NCBI GenBank assembly: GCA_964583605.1 | Contig: CAZOWL010000001.1 | Span: 62,001 to 126,000, forward strand | DNA length: 64,000 nucleotides | Direction: 5' to 3' | Source of the DNA: CAZOWL01 sp964583605 | Lineage (GTDB): Bacteria > Pseudomonadota > Gammaproteobacteria > Chromatiales > Chromatiaceae | Part shown: piece by piece, positions 9,529 to 18,503 of the stretch | Position numbering within the stretch: position 1 is the stretch's first letter | How the letters are laid out: the number at the start of each line of letters is the position of its first letter | Translations under genes and position numbers: made by a program | The notes under the pieces: model-generated | Seen by the model: the letters and a program-made list of their open reading frames with translations, nothing else | Database searches by the model: none | Told to the model about the DNA's origin: nothing

Positions 9529-10311
9529 ATGGAAAGTAACATGATCGGAAAGACCGCTTCCTCATCACCAACCGAAGACTTGGCCAAGGCCCGCGCTTGG
9601 GCTTTCGATCCGGCCTATTACGAAGCCCTTTGCGGCTTAGGTACAGACCAGAATCCAAGTGGGTTCTGTAGTTCCTCTGCCTCATTATCGTTTTTGGGAC
9701 AAGAATCCGGAACGGAAGCGCTCAAATCCAACGCCATAACGCAGATGCTGCACGAGACCGCCCACCTCGCCGAATCGATAAACAGAGGGCAAGAAGCGAT
9801 CTCGGCGTTGTATCCCTACGAGATCTTGTCGTCGCTCAGCGCATCGAAGAGCACGATGGTGTTATGCGAGGTTTCGGAGACCTCGGTCTCCGAGCTGATC
9901 GGGCAACTCAAGAAGCAGCAGAGGATTCGATCGGGAGAGCGCATCGCAAACCGATTGGAGTACTTGCTGGAGGTCAGTCGCGAGGAGTCGCCTGAACAAG
10001 CCCCTTTGGCGGCCGACTCGCTGACCAGTTTTCTCGGCTTTCTGGTTGAAAACCCTGGGCTCGCTTATCCGAATATCGTATTGACCTTCGATGGCAATGT
10101 GCGCGCGGAATGGACGGAAGGGACCAATAAGCATGTTGCGATCGAGTTTTGTGGCGACGACACCGTGAGGTTCGTAATATTCGCGCCGGATCCAAGGCAC
10201 CCGTACAGGACTTCGCGGATCTCTGGCACGGCGACGACCGATAGCGTCATCGAGCTGGCCGAGCTCTACGCATTGCATTGGATGAAGATGACGTACGAGC
10301 AGGCGGCTTGA
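9529..10311 (+). CDS. Hypothetical protein with an HExxH motif, second gene of the cassette
   Basis: This is a 260-residue soluble protein. Around residues 70-80 it carries MLHETAHLAES, an HExxH motif preceded by a hydrophobic helix as in zinc metallopeptidases. Whether the protein is really a peptidase is not established, and I see no obvious third zinc ligand. The C-terminal third contains a beta-rich segment (DTVRFVIFAPDPRHPYRTS). I chose ATG 9529; ATG 9541 and TTG 9517 are alternatives. Its stop overlaps the ATG of the next gene (TGATG), indicating translational coupling. GC content is lower than in the neighbouring defence genes. Confidence 0.7.
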   Translation: MESNMIGKTASSSPTEDLAKARAWAFDPAYYEALCGLGTDQNPSGFCSSSASLSFLGQESGTEALKSNAITQMLHETAHLAESINRGQEAISALYPYEILSSLSASKSTMVLCEVSETSVSELIGQLKKQQRIRSGERIANRLEYLLEVSREESPEQAPLAADSLTSFLGFLVENPGLAYPNIVLTFDGNVRAEWTEGTNKHVAIEFCGDDTVRFVIFAPDPRHPYRTSRISGTATTDSVIELAELYALHWMKMTYEQAA

Positions 10312-10760
10312 TGAGAGGAGACCCGGTCCCAGATCAAGATCACATCGCCCGCCATTGCAAGGGATCACAGATTCGGGACGACGGCACCGCCAGCGGGGCC
10401 GCCTTCCGACTGCGTCCTGGAAAGGATGACTACCTTTCCGTCAATTGGCTGGAGCTTCTCAGCGCGGATGACCGGGACGAACAGATCGCCGCGCTGCGCG
10501 ATGCCTTTCGCGCAAAGGGATTCGATCTGCGCGCGACGGCGCGGTTTGCTGTATCCAACGTCGGCGAGATGCGCAAGGAGGTCCGCGAGAAAAGCGGAGA
10601 CGGACGCGCGCTGCACGTCCGTCACGAGCCGTTCAACAAGGCCGAGCATGGGGTCGACGATTCGTCGCACGCCGGCATCTCTGGGTATACGCCTGACGAT
10701 GACATGGTCGCAGACCTGATTGCTCAGGCCTTCAGAGCGCTTTATCCCGCCAAAGCCTAG
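10311..10760 (+). CDS. Conserved hypothetical protein, third gene of the cassette
   Basis: This is a 149-residue soluble protein that starts inside the stop codon of the preceding gene. Recognisable blocks are HCKGSQI near residue 12, DDYLSVNWLELL near 37, RFAVSNVGEM near 77, and a C-terminal histidine-rich part (HVRHEPF, then DDSSHAGISG). From memory, similar short proteins with a YLSVNWLE block occur widely next to other uncharacterised genes, but I cannot name the family. The coupling suggests it works with the HExxH protein, perhaps as its partner or immunity factor; that is conjecture. Confidence 0.7.
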   Translation: MRGDPVPDQDHIARHCKGSQIRDDGTASGAAFRLRPGKDDYLSVNWLELLSADDRDEQIAALRDAFRAKGFDLRATARFAVSNVGEMRKEVREKSGDGRALHVRHEPFNKAEHGVDDSSHAGISGYTPDDDMVADLIAQAFRALYPAKA

Positions 10761-10894
10761 GCGCGCATCGCTGCCGCTGACCTGGTTCTATCCATGCGCC
10801 GGATTGGCACCGACGCAACAGCTTGTGCGCGAGGGATGGCTTAGCGTGGTTACACGCACAGGGTTTCAGTTGCACGAGGAAGGCCGATCCGACG

Positions 10895-13800
10895 ATGGAA
10901 CATAGCCGACGCGCTTCGTTAGCCGACAAACGCCTCATCGAGCACGGCTTCCCGTGCCATCAGGTCGGGGCGGAGACCCAGCGCGAGCGGGGTGCGAGCT
11001 CCGCACTGCCGCCGCTGTACTTCCTGCACGTCTGGTGGGCACGCCGGCCGCTGACGCCGAGCCGCGCCGCGATCGTCGCCTCCCTGGCCCCCTGGGACAC
11101 GGACCCGGAGCTGTTCGTCCGCCAGCTCGGCATCGAGCGCGTGCAGGCATTGGTCCAAGACGCGCCCTGGACGCTGACCGGCGAGCTGCTGAGGAAGATC
11201 GAGCGGGACGCCGGCGGCACCGAATCGCTCGAGGTCGATGCCAAGGTCGTGAAGGCCCTGCGCGAGGAGCAGGACCGCCGCGCCGAGAACCGCCGGCTCA
11301 TCGCCGAGATGCAGGTCAAGGACCCGACGCTGGCCAAGGACCCGGTTCTGAAGCGCTGGGCCGCGGAGTCGCAACCGCTGCCGATCCCGCTGCCCAGGAT
11401 CGGCGAGCTATTGCCGGTGCGGCGGGTGATGGGGGATCCGGCGTGGGCGAAAGAGCGCATCGCCTGGGAAAACGCCCACAGGATCCGGACGACCGAGGAC
11501 AAGTACGGCTACGACCGAGCATTCCGGCAAGCCCCTTGTCACCCACCGACGGGTCTTACAGTGCTCGACCCCACCGCCGGCGGCGGGTCAATTCCATTCG
11601 AGGCCCTCCGTCTCGGCCATAACGTGATCGCGAATGAGCTGAATCCCGTCGCTACAACGATTCTCTACGCCACGTTAGATTTCCCAGCGCGCTTCGGTCC
11701 CGATTTGGCTGCAGATATTCAAAGCTGGGGGAATCGACTTCGCGAAGGGATGGTCGACGAGATGGGAGGATTCTTTCCTGCCTCGCGTATTCCAGAGGCC
11801 GAGCTCGCAATCTTAAGGTCTCACCTGCAAAGCGCGCGCGAGCTGATACCACAGTACGAGCAGGAGACACTTGATGGGTTCATCTACGCCCGCCAGGTCT
11901 CCTGCCCCCACTGTGGCGGTGAGGCACCGCTGCTCAACACGATGTGGCTTTCCAAGGAAGCGGGAGACCCTTGGGGCGTGCGGCTGGTGACGGACGGCAG
12001 GGTTACCAATGGGAAGGTGTCCTTCGAGACTTACCGCATCACCGATGGCCAGGAACCGTTTTGCGACAGGATCCATCAGAACAACACGGTCCATCGCGGC
12101 ATCGGAAAGTGCATTCATTGCAAGAACAGTATCGACGGCGACGAGATCAAGCGCCAGGCCCGCGGCGAGTCGCCCCACGGGACCTGGACCGATCGGCTCT
12201 ACGCCGTCGTCGCGGTCCGCCTCGAGCCCAAGCTCGACAAGCACGGTCAGCCGCAGCGCTACGCGAGCGGCGCCAAGACGGGCCAGATCAAGACCCAAAA
12301 GATCCGCATTTTCCGCCCGCCGAACGAGCGCGACCTCGCGGCGCTGGCCGAGGCTGAACGGCGGTTACAGGAAAAGTGGCCGGAGTGGGAGGAGGAGGGC
12401 CTGATCCCGCTCGAAGAGATCCCTTCAGGACATCGCCGCGATGAGCGCGACGGTTTGGTCAACTACGGGATCACACACTGGCGGCAGATGTTCACGCCGC
12501 GTCAGTTCCTCGGTCACATTCACCTGATCGAGGGTCTGAATCGGCTGAAGCCCCAGATCCTCCGAGAGCTGGGACAAGAGAAAGGACGGGCCGTCGTTAC
12601 CTATCTTCAGTTCGCGATTGACAAAGGTGTCGATTACAACAGCAAACAGACTCGTTGGCATTTCAGTCGTGGGGTTTTGGTAGGAACCTTCGGCCGTCAC
12701 GACTTTTCGCTGAAGTGGACCTTCGGCGAGATGATTTTCACGGGTCCGGAATCCGGTGCTGCTTGGGGGCTCAGCCAGGTTGTAGATGCGTACAGAGGCA
12801 TTGCGGAGCTCACTCGACCGCTACATCCGGAAGTCCGGAGTAGCCGCAAGCCACATGTGCTTATCTCGAATGAAACCGCCGCGCACTTATCTGGAATCGA
12901 GAGCGCTTCCGTCGATCTCGTCTGTATGGACCCGCCTTACTACAACAACGTCCAGTACGGGGAGCTTTCCGACTTTTACTATGTCTGGCAACGACGCACG
13001 CTGAGGACATTGTATCCGGACGTATACTCGCGTCGCCTGGTGAACAAGAACGACGAGGCGGTCGCGAATCCTGTCCGCGATGGCGGGAAAGTGGCAGCGA
13101 CTGAAACGTACGAGCGCATGATGGGGGAGATATTCGCCGAGTGCCGCCGGGTCGTGAAGCCTGAAGGCGTCATGACTCTGATGTTCACGCATAAAGAACA
13201 GGAAGCGTGGGAGGCCTTAACGCGATCTTTGATTGAATCCGGCTGGGACATCACCTCATCATTTCCGGTCGAGTCGGAAGGATCCCACTCGATTCACGTC
13301 GCAAATGTTGCGGCTGCGGAAAGCTCCATCTTCATCGCCTGCCGCAAACGCCCCCTGAGCGCCGATCTCCCCGCCTCCTGGACCGGCCTCGGCGGTCAGG
13401 GCGTGCAGCACCGCATCCGCCACGCCGTCGTCGAGGGCCTGCGCGAGCTCGAGCCGCTGCGCCTGAATCCGGTCGACGAAATGGTCGCCGCCTACGGCCG
13501 GGCGCTGCACGTGCTCTCTCAGAGCTGGCCGGTCATGGACGGCGACGAGCAGGTCTCGCCGATCCGCGCGATGAACGAGGCCAGCCGTGTCGTCGCCGAG
13601 CACCAGATCCACCGGATCACCGACGGACGCCTTCGGGTCGATGACCTGGACCCGGAAACGGCGATGACGCTGACCCTTTTCGGGATCTACGGCCTCTACG
13701 AGCTCGCTTACGACGAGGCGTTGAACCTCTCCCGCTCGCTCAATATCCGCCTCGAGGGCAAGGCGGCCGGCTACCGCATCGAGCCAGGACAGCGCTTCAT

Positions 13801-14146
13801 TGGCATCAACCAGGACGCCGCCGGTCGCGGCCGGAGCGCCGGCAGCGACGACACGGGCTTCGCCGCCCCGCTGGTGCGCAAGGGCTCGAAGCTCCGCCTC
13901 GCCCGCCCGGAGGAGCGCGACCGGCGCCGCCTGGAGCGGCCCCAGACCGATTGGGACCGGCTGCACGGCCTGCTAATGGCCCATCGCCGCGGCGACCTGC
14001 CGGTCGCGCGCCAATACCTCGCCGCCAATGCGGCGGACGAGTCGACGCGAATCATCGACCTGCTGGGGGTCTGGGCAAGGGAGCTGGGCGAGGACAGGTC
14101 ACGCAGAGAGGCCGAGGCGCTGCTGTTCGGGCTACGTCCGGTTTAG
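10895..14146 (+). CDS. DUF1156-domain DNA methyltransferase (adenine-N6/cytosine-N4 type)
   Basis: This is a 1083-residue DNA methylase. The N-terminus carries the DUF1156 signature (LHVWWARRPLTPSRA near residue 50). The SAM-binding motif LDPTAGGGSIPFEALRLG is near 222 and the catalytic DPPYYNN motif near 678. Two Cys pairs, CPHCGG near 335 and CIHCKN near 405, could form a zinc finger. Methylation of host DNA to mark self is the inferred role, with the DUF499 ATPase and PLD helicase as restriction partners. I chose ATG 10895, 134 bp after the cassette. Two internal segments (about 11.55-11.9 kb and 12.58-13.33 kb) are less GC-rich than the rest, suggesting a mosaic gene. Confidence 0.9.
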   Translation: MEHSRRASLADKRLIEHGFPCHQVGAETQRERGASSALPPLYFLHVWWARRPLTPSRAAIVASLAPWDTDPELFVRQLGIERVQALVQDAPWTLTGELLRKIERDAGGTESLEVDAKVVKALREEQDRRAENRRLIAEMQVKDPTLAKDPVLKRWAAESQPLPIPLPRIGELLPVRRVMGDPAWAKERIAWENAHRIRTTEDKYGYDRAFRQAPCHPPTGLTVLDPTAGGGSIPFEALRLGHNVIANELNPVATTILYATLDFPARFGPDLAADIQSWGNRLREGMVDEMGGFFPASRIPEAELAILRSHLQSARELIPQYEQETLDGFIYARQVSCPHCGGEAPLLNTMWLSKEAGDPWGVRLVTDGRVTNGKVSFETYRITDGQEPFCDRIHQNNTVHRGIGKCIHCKNSIDGDEIKRQARGESPHGTWTDRLYAVVAVRLEPKLDKHGQPQRYASGAKTGQIKTQKIRIFRPPNERDLAALAEAERRLQEKWPEWEEEGLIPLEEIPSGHRRDERDGLVNYGITHWRQMFTPRQFLGHIHLIEGLNRLKPQILRELGQEKGRAVVTYLQFAIDKGVDYNSKQTRWHFSRGVLVGTFGRHDFSLKWTFGEMIFTGPESGAAWGLSQVVDAYRGIAELTRPLHPEVRSSRKPHVLISNETAAHLSGIESASVDLVCMDPPYYNNVQYGELSDFYYVWQRRTLRTLYPDVYSRRLVNKNDEAVANPVRDGGKVAATETYERMMGEIFAECRRVVKPEGVMTLMFTHKEQEAWEALTRSLIESGWDITSSFPVESEGSHSIHVANVAAAESSIFIACRKRPLSADLPASWTGLGGQGVQHRIRHAVVEGLRELEPLRLNPVDEMVAAYGRALHVLSQSWPVMDGDEQVSPIRAMNEASRVVAEHQIHRITDGRLRVDDLDPETAMTLTLFGIYGLYELAYDEALNLSRSLNIRLEGKAAGYRIEPGQRFIGINQDAAGRGRSAGSDDTGFAAPLVRKGSKLRLARPEERDRRRLERPQTDWDRLHGLLMAHRRGDLPVARQYLAANAADESTRIIDLLGVWARELGEDRSRREAEALLFGLRPV

Positions 14147-14175
14147 CAAAGAGGCCGTGAGAGAGCTGGCGACCC

Positions 14176-14260
14176 GTAGGGTGTGGTGAGCTTGCGAACC
14201 GCACCGCTCGCGAGAACGCTGAACCGCCGTTGGTGCGGTTCGGACCTCACCGCACCCTAC
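14176..14260. repeat. 85-bp REP-like imperfect palindrome
   Basis: The outer arms GTAGGGTGTGGTGAG and CTCACCGCACCCTAC pair with one mismatch. Inside them GAACCGCACC pairs with GGTGCGGTTC. The element would fold into one long cruciform or RNA hairpin. It lies between the methyltransferase stop and the small antitoxin-like gene. The form is that of a REP-type element or transcription-attenuating hairpin. No T-run follows, so it is not a classical terminator. Confidence 0.8.
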
Positions 14261-14289
14261 AAACTGCAACGAAACGGCGGGGGGAGCTC

Positions 14290-14607
14290 ATGACGATCGA
14301 GGCAGAGGTCAATACGGAGGGGATCCTCAAGACCAAGGTCCCCGACCGGTTCAGGGGCCAACGGGTCCGAATCGCCACCCCCGAGATACCCGAGCAGCGC
14401 CCTTCCCAGTGGGCGCAAATCGCCCGCGTGTTGGAGCGGATAGATGCAGTGAATACGCCGCACCGCAGCCACGACGAGATTCTGCGCGAGCTTCGCATGC
14501 CCCGGGAGGCCGGAGCCCGTAGCACCGGCCGCAAACTGCACGAGCCCAACGATCATGGGACGAGGCGAGCCACCCCGGACGATGAAATGCCGTCTCGTCC
14601 CTCTTGA
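14290..14607 (+). CDS. Small antitoxin-like protein whose C-terminus is encoded by repeat DNA
   Basis: The frame encodes 105 residues from ATG 14290, preceded by GGGGGAG. The first about 85 residues look like a short antitoxin: an N-terminal beta-type segment (EAEVNTEGILKTKVPDRFRG) and a charged helical tail ending in a DEILRELRMPREAG stretch. No toxin gene follows. From 14548 the reading frame runs into a reverse-oriented partial copy of the 120-bp repeat, so about the last 19 residues are repeat-encoded. It may be a remnant of a toxin-antitoxin pair whose second half was lost when the repeat arrived, or a live orphan. The family assignment is tentative. Confidence 0.5.
   Translation: MTIEAEVNTEGILKTKVPDRFRGQRVRIATPEIPEQRPSQWAQIARVLERIDAVNTPHRSHDEILRELRMPREAGARSTGRKLHEPNDHGTRRATPDDEMPSRPS
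14548..14604 (-). repeat. 120-bp interspersed repeat, copy D (partial, reversed)
   Basis: Read on the minus strand this is the second half of the repeat: the GGGACGAGACGG left arm, the TTTCATCGTCCGGGGTGG loop and the TCGCCTCGTCCCATGATCGTT right arm. The first hairpin is missing. It forms the 3' end of the small antitoxin-like reading frame and lies 36 bp before the helicase start. Confidence 0.8.
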
Positions 14608-14639
14608 GCTGAGCCTCGCTAGACGAGGATTGAAAACAG

Positions 14640-17600
14640 ATGTCGGAGACCGCCACGGACAATGCCCCCGCGCTCTTGCGCGAATACCCCTGGCGCCTGA
14701 GCTACAGCACCTCCGGCCAGGCCCCGGACGGGCGCCCGGTCGACATCCTTCACGACTTCTATGTGCCGGCGCTCCGGCGCGCGATCCAGTACGACCGTGT
14801 CGCAGGCTACTTCCGCTCCTCGTCTCTGGCGGCCGCCTCGCAGGGCTTCTCGGCCTTCGTTGCGAACGGCGGCGCGGCGCGCATGGTCGTCGGCTGCGAT
14901 CTGGACGCGGAGGACGTGCGCGCGATCCTCGCAGGCGGTGAGGCCGCGCTGGCATCAAGGCTGAACCGCGAGCTGGCGAGCCCCGAGCAATGGCCCGACT
15001 GCGTGCAGCGCGGCGTCGAGCTGCTGGCCTGGATGGTCGCGCACGACTACCTGGAAGTCCGGGTTGCCTTCCGGGTCCATGCCGAGTCGGGCGAGCCGCT
15101 GGTCGTCGATTCGGTCGCCGACGGTTATGTCCATGAGAAGTGGGCCGTGCTCCGCGATGCGGCCGGGGACCGGCTGTACGTGACCGGGTCCTTCAACGAG
15201 TCGCGCACCGCGCTCGTGTGTAACGCCGAGAATATCGACGTGCACCGCGATTGGACCAGCGAGGAGAACCGCCACCGCGCGGATGACGCCGAGGCGCGCT
15301 TCGCGCGCATCTGGCGCGACGAGAGCCCAAGCCTGCGGGTGTTGACGCTCCCCGAAGCGGTGCGGCAGCGGCTGCTCCAGATTGCCGAGCAGACCGACCG
15401 ACCACTCGAGATCGACGGCTCGAGCGAGATCCCGTTGGCGGTTGCCCCGCCCTCCTCGCTGGAGCGCCTGCGCTTCGCGCTGCTGCGCGAGGGTCCGCGC
15501 CTGCCGAACGGCCGGTATGTCGGCATGGTGACCGCGCCGGTCGAGCCCTGGCCGCACCAGGCGGTGGTGGCGAAGCGGCTTATCGACACCTGGCCCTACA
15601 GCTATCTGCTCTGCGACGAGGTGGGCCTGGGCAAGACCATCGAGGCGGGGCTCGCGATCCGCTCGCTGGTGCTCTCGGGGCTCGCGCGGCGTGTGCTGAT
15701 CAGCCCGCCCGCGAGCCTCACGGCGCAGTGGCAACGCGAGATGGCGAGCAAGTTCTTCCTGCCGTTCGCACGCGCCCTGACGGGTGCCCAGCCCCGCCAT
15801 CAGTACCTGATCCCGATCGAAGCGGAGCAGCCGGCGGACTCCCTGTACGCGCCGGACCTGGCGATCGTCTCCACCGGCCTGCTCGCGCGCGCCGATCGGC
15901 GCCCGGAGCTCGAGAAGGCGCAACCGTTCGACATCGCCCTGGTCGACGAGGCGCACTACGCACGGCGCAAGAATGCCACCCAAGGCACGCGCGTCGAGCC
16001 GCGCTTCGGCACCCTCTACCAGACCTTGGATCAGGTCCTGCGCGGCAAGGCCAAGGCCCTGCTGCTCGCGACGGCCACACCGATGCAGCTCGATCCCGTC
16101 GAGGTCGCGGATCTGATTCGACTGACGCGCCGCGTCGGTCCGTTCCAAGACGATCCGACGCTGATCAATTCGTACTACGAGCTGCTCGGCAAGCTGGTTC
16201 GCGATGAGCCCCTCGAGCCGACCGAGAACGCCTTCCTGCGACGGGCGGTGGACGCCGTCAAGGCCCAGGATCCGCTGCTCTGGGATTACGTCGAGCGGGC
16301 CGTCCTCGACAGCTTCTCGCGTTACGACGTCGGCTGCTGGCTCGATTCCGGCGCGGCGCCGATGGGCGGTGAGGAGGGCGTCCGACGGCTGGTGTTCGCG
16401 GTCGCGCCGCTCTCGCGCGTGATGCTGCGGCACACGCGCCCGCTGCTCGAGCTCTACCGGGCCCGCGGCAAGCTCAGAGCCAACCTGGCCAGGCGCGTGG
16501 TCCTGCCGCTGCAGCCGGTCCGGCTCACGCCCCAGGAGGAGGCGGCCTACCACCAGCTCGAGGCCTACTGCACCGGGCTCGCCGCGCAGATGGGCAAGAC
16601 CGGGCAAGGCAAGAAGAACGCCCTCGCTCTGGGCATGATCCTGAGCTTCCTGCGCCTACGCTTCGCCTCGAGCCTGTTCGCGATCCGCGAGTCATTGCGC
16701 CGGCGCGCGCAGAAGGTGGAGGCGACGCTCAAGCACCTGGCCGAGGACGCGGAGCACGAGCTCGACGAGCAGACAGCCTCCGATCTGCTCGAGGATGGCG
16801 AGGGCGACGAGGCGGCCGTTGGATTGCTGCTTAAGGATCGCACGCCTGACGATCTGACCTGGGAGCGCGACCACCTCAAGGCTATGCTCGCCGATCTGGG
16901 CGACCTGACCGGCACCGCCTCGAAGATGCAGCGCCTGCTCGAGTATCTCGCCAAACGCCGGCGGCTCGGCGGCCGCATCGAGCAGACAGTCGTCTTCACG
17001 CGCTTCTACGATACCCTCACCGACATCGTCGCGCGTCTGCGCCGGGCCGACCCGCAGATGTTGATCGGCACCTACTCGGGCCAGGGCGGGTCCTATCTCA
17101 ACCCGCGCACCGGGCGCATGAGCGGCGTGGACCGGGAGGAGATCAAGCACCGCTTCCTGCGCGGCGAGCTGGACGTGCTGGTCTGCACCGATGCCGCGGC
17201 CGAGGGGCTTAACCTGCAGACCGCCGACCTGCTCGTCAATTTCGATCTGCCTTGGAACCCGATGAAGGTCGAGCAGCGGATCGGCCGCATCGACCGGATC
17301 GGCCAGCGCCATCCGACCATCTACGTCAGCAACCTCTGCTACCTAGGCTCCGCGGAGGAGATCGTCTACGGACGCCTGCTTGCACGCCTGAGCCAGGCCG
17401 GCAACGTGGTCGGCACCCAGCAGATCTCGCTGCTCCCGGTGACGCCGGAGGAGTTCCAGGAGCTGGCACAAGGCACGCTGAAGGAGGGCGAGCTCGAGAA
17501 GCGCGCGCTGGAGCGCGCCGCCTTGGCGCGTCGCCGGCAGGCGAGCATGGAGATCCCGCCAGAAGAGCTCTACGGCATCTATCAGCGCCTGTCCGAGCAC

Positions 17601-18503
17601 GGCCCGGACGAAGCCCCGCCGGTGGACCTCGATGCGATCTGGCACGCGCTCTCCACCTCGAGGTACCTGCGCCAGCTTGGGTGCAGGATCCATCCGGATC
17701 CCGCCGCACGGTGCCTCCTGCTGAACAACATCCCCGGCGTGCCCGACGGGACGGCGCTCACGGTCTCGCGCGAGCACCACGAATCCGGGATTCCGGAGCT
17801 CGAGGGCCTGCTGCACTTCGCGACCTACGGCGAGCCGATGCTCGACGCGCTGATGAGTCATCTGGCGTCGTTCGAGCTGCCGCCATGCGTTCGACATCTC
17901 ATGGCTCGGGACCCCGAGCTTGATATGGAGATGGCCGCCTTCGCCGTGGCGGAGGTCGGCGGTGCACACCGGCTGGTCCGCCGCTATGCCGATCTCGTCG
18001 ATCTGCAAATCGACGAGGACCGAGCCATCGCTGAGCCGGATACGCGACCCTTGCTCGCGCAGCTCGAGGCGGTTCTCGAGAATGAGGCGGATCGACGCCG
18101 AGGAGCAAAGAAGATCGAGTCTCTGAACGAACGCGTCGGGCGCTCACAGCGGATTCTGGCCTGTCTCGTCGTCCGCAACCTGATGCGCGGCCGGCAGAAG
18201 ACCGGCAGCGGGGCGACCAACTTCTGGCAGGAGCTCCAGGCAATGGAGCAGGCTTATGCCGAGCGCCCATTCTTAAGGATCCACGGGGTTCCAGCGGACC
18301 TCGGCCGGCGCCTCGCGATGCCGCTCTTCGCCCCGGAGCTCCCCACCGTCGGTGCCGAGGGCTATGTCGATGCCCCCGGCGTCCTGCTGCGCTCCGCCTT
18401 CGATGCCGCCGCCCGCGTCGGCGACAGCTTCCACGCCAAGAAAGACGACCTCATCGTCGACGAGGTCATTGGGCGCCTGACGCGGGAGCTTCGAAACGAT
18501 TAG
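14640..18503 (+). CDS. Phospholipase-D-like domain / SNF2-type helicase of the defence operon
   Basis: This is a 1287-residue fusion protein. The N-terminal PLD-like domain has YDRVAGYFRSSSLAAA near residue 52 and one HxK motif (HEKWAVL, about 165) followed by GSFNES, as in PLD-type nucleases. The SF2/SNF2 helicase follows: Walker A in LLCDEVGLGKTIEAG (about 323-337), DEAH box VDEAHYAR (about 433), motif III LATATPMQ, motif V AAAEGLNLQ (about 851) and motif VI QRIGRIDRIGQ (about 878). The charged C-terminal third is of unknown function. The inferred role is a DNA-translocating nuclease effector with the DUF1156 methylase and DUF499 ATPase. It is the last gene of the operon; ATG 14640 fits the start of homology. 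Confidence 0.9.
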   Translation: MSETATDNAPALLREYPWRLSYSTSGQAPDGRPVDILHDFYVPALRRAIQYDRVAGYFRSSSLAAASQGFSAFVANGGAARMVVGCDLDAEDVRAILAGGEAALASRLNRELASPEQWPDCVQRGVELLAWMVAHDYLEVRVAFRVHAESGEPLVVDSVADGYVHEKWAVLRDAAGDRLYVTGSFNESRTALVCNAENIDVHRDWTSEENRHRADDAEARFARIWRDESPSLRVLTLPEAVRQRLLQIAEQTDRPLEIDGSSEIPLAVAPPSSLERLRFALLREGPRLPNGRYVGMVTAPVEPWPHQAVVAKRLIDTWPYSYLLCDEVGLGKTIEAGLAIRSLVLSGLARRVLISPPASLTAQWQREMASKFFLPFARALTGAQPRHQYLIPIEAEQPADSLYAPDLAIVSTGLLARADRRPELEKAQPFDIALVDEAHYARRKNATQGTRVEPRFGTLYQTLDQVLRGKAKALLLATATPMQLDPVEVADLIRLTRRVGPFQDDPTLINSYYELLGKLVRDEPLEPTENAFLRRAVDAVKAQDPLLWDYVERAVLDSFSRYDVGCWLDSGAAPMGGEEGVRRLVFAVAPLSRVMLRHTRPLLELYRARGKLRANLARRVVLPLQPVRLTPQEEAAYHQLEAYCTGLAAQMGKTGQGKKNALALGMILSFLRLRFASSLFAIRESLRRRAQKVEATLKHLAEDAEHELDEQTASDLLEDGEGDEAAVGLLLKDRTPDDLTWERDHLKAMLADLGDLTGTASKMQRLLEYLAKRRRLGGRIEQTVVFTRFYDTLTDIVARLRRADPQMLIGTYSGQGGSYLNPRTGRMSGVDREEIKHRFLRGELDVLVCTDAAAEGLNLQTADLLVNFDLPWNPMKVEQRIGRIDRIGQRHPTIYVSNLCYLGSAEEIVYGRLLARLSQAGNVVGTQQISLLPVTPEEFQELAQGTLKEGELEKRALERAALARRRQASMEIPPEELYGIYQRLSEHGPDEAPPVDLDAIWHALSTSRYLRQLGCRIHPDPAARCLLLNNIPGVPDGTALTVSREHHESGIPELEGLLHFATYGEPMLDALMSHLASFELPPCVRHLMARDPELDMEMAAFAVAEVGGAHRLVRRYADLVDLQIDEDRAIAEPDTRPLLAQLEAVLENEADRRRGAKKIESLNERVGRSQRILACLVVRNLMRGRQKTGSGATNFWQELQAMEQAYAERPFLRIHGVPADLGRRLAMPLFAPELPTVGAEGYVDAPGVLLRSAFDAAARVGDSFHAKKDDLIVDEVIGRLTRELRND

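Noticed and set aside
4775..18503. A BREX or DISARM call for the defence operon
   Set aside because: No PglZ phosphatase, BrxC/BrxL or DrmABC-type gene was seen. The DUF499/DUF1156/PLD-helicase combination fits another type better.
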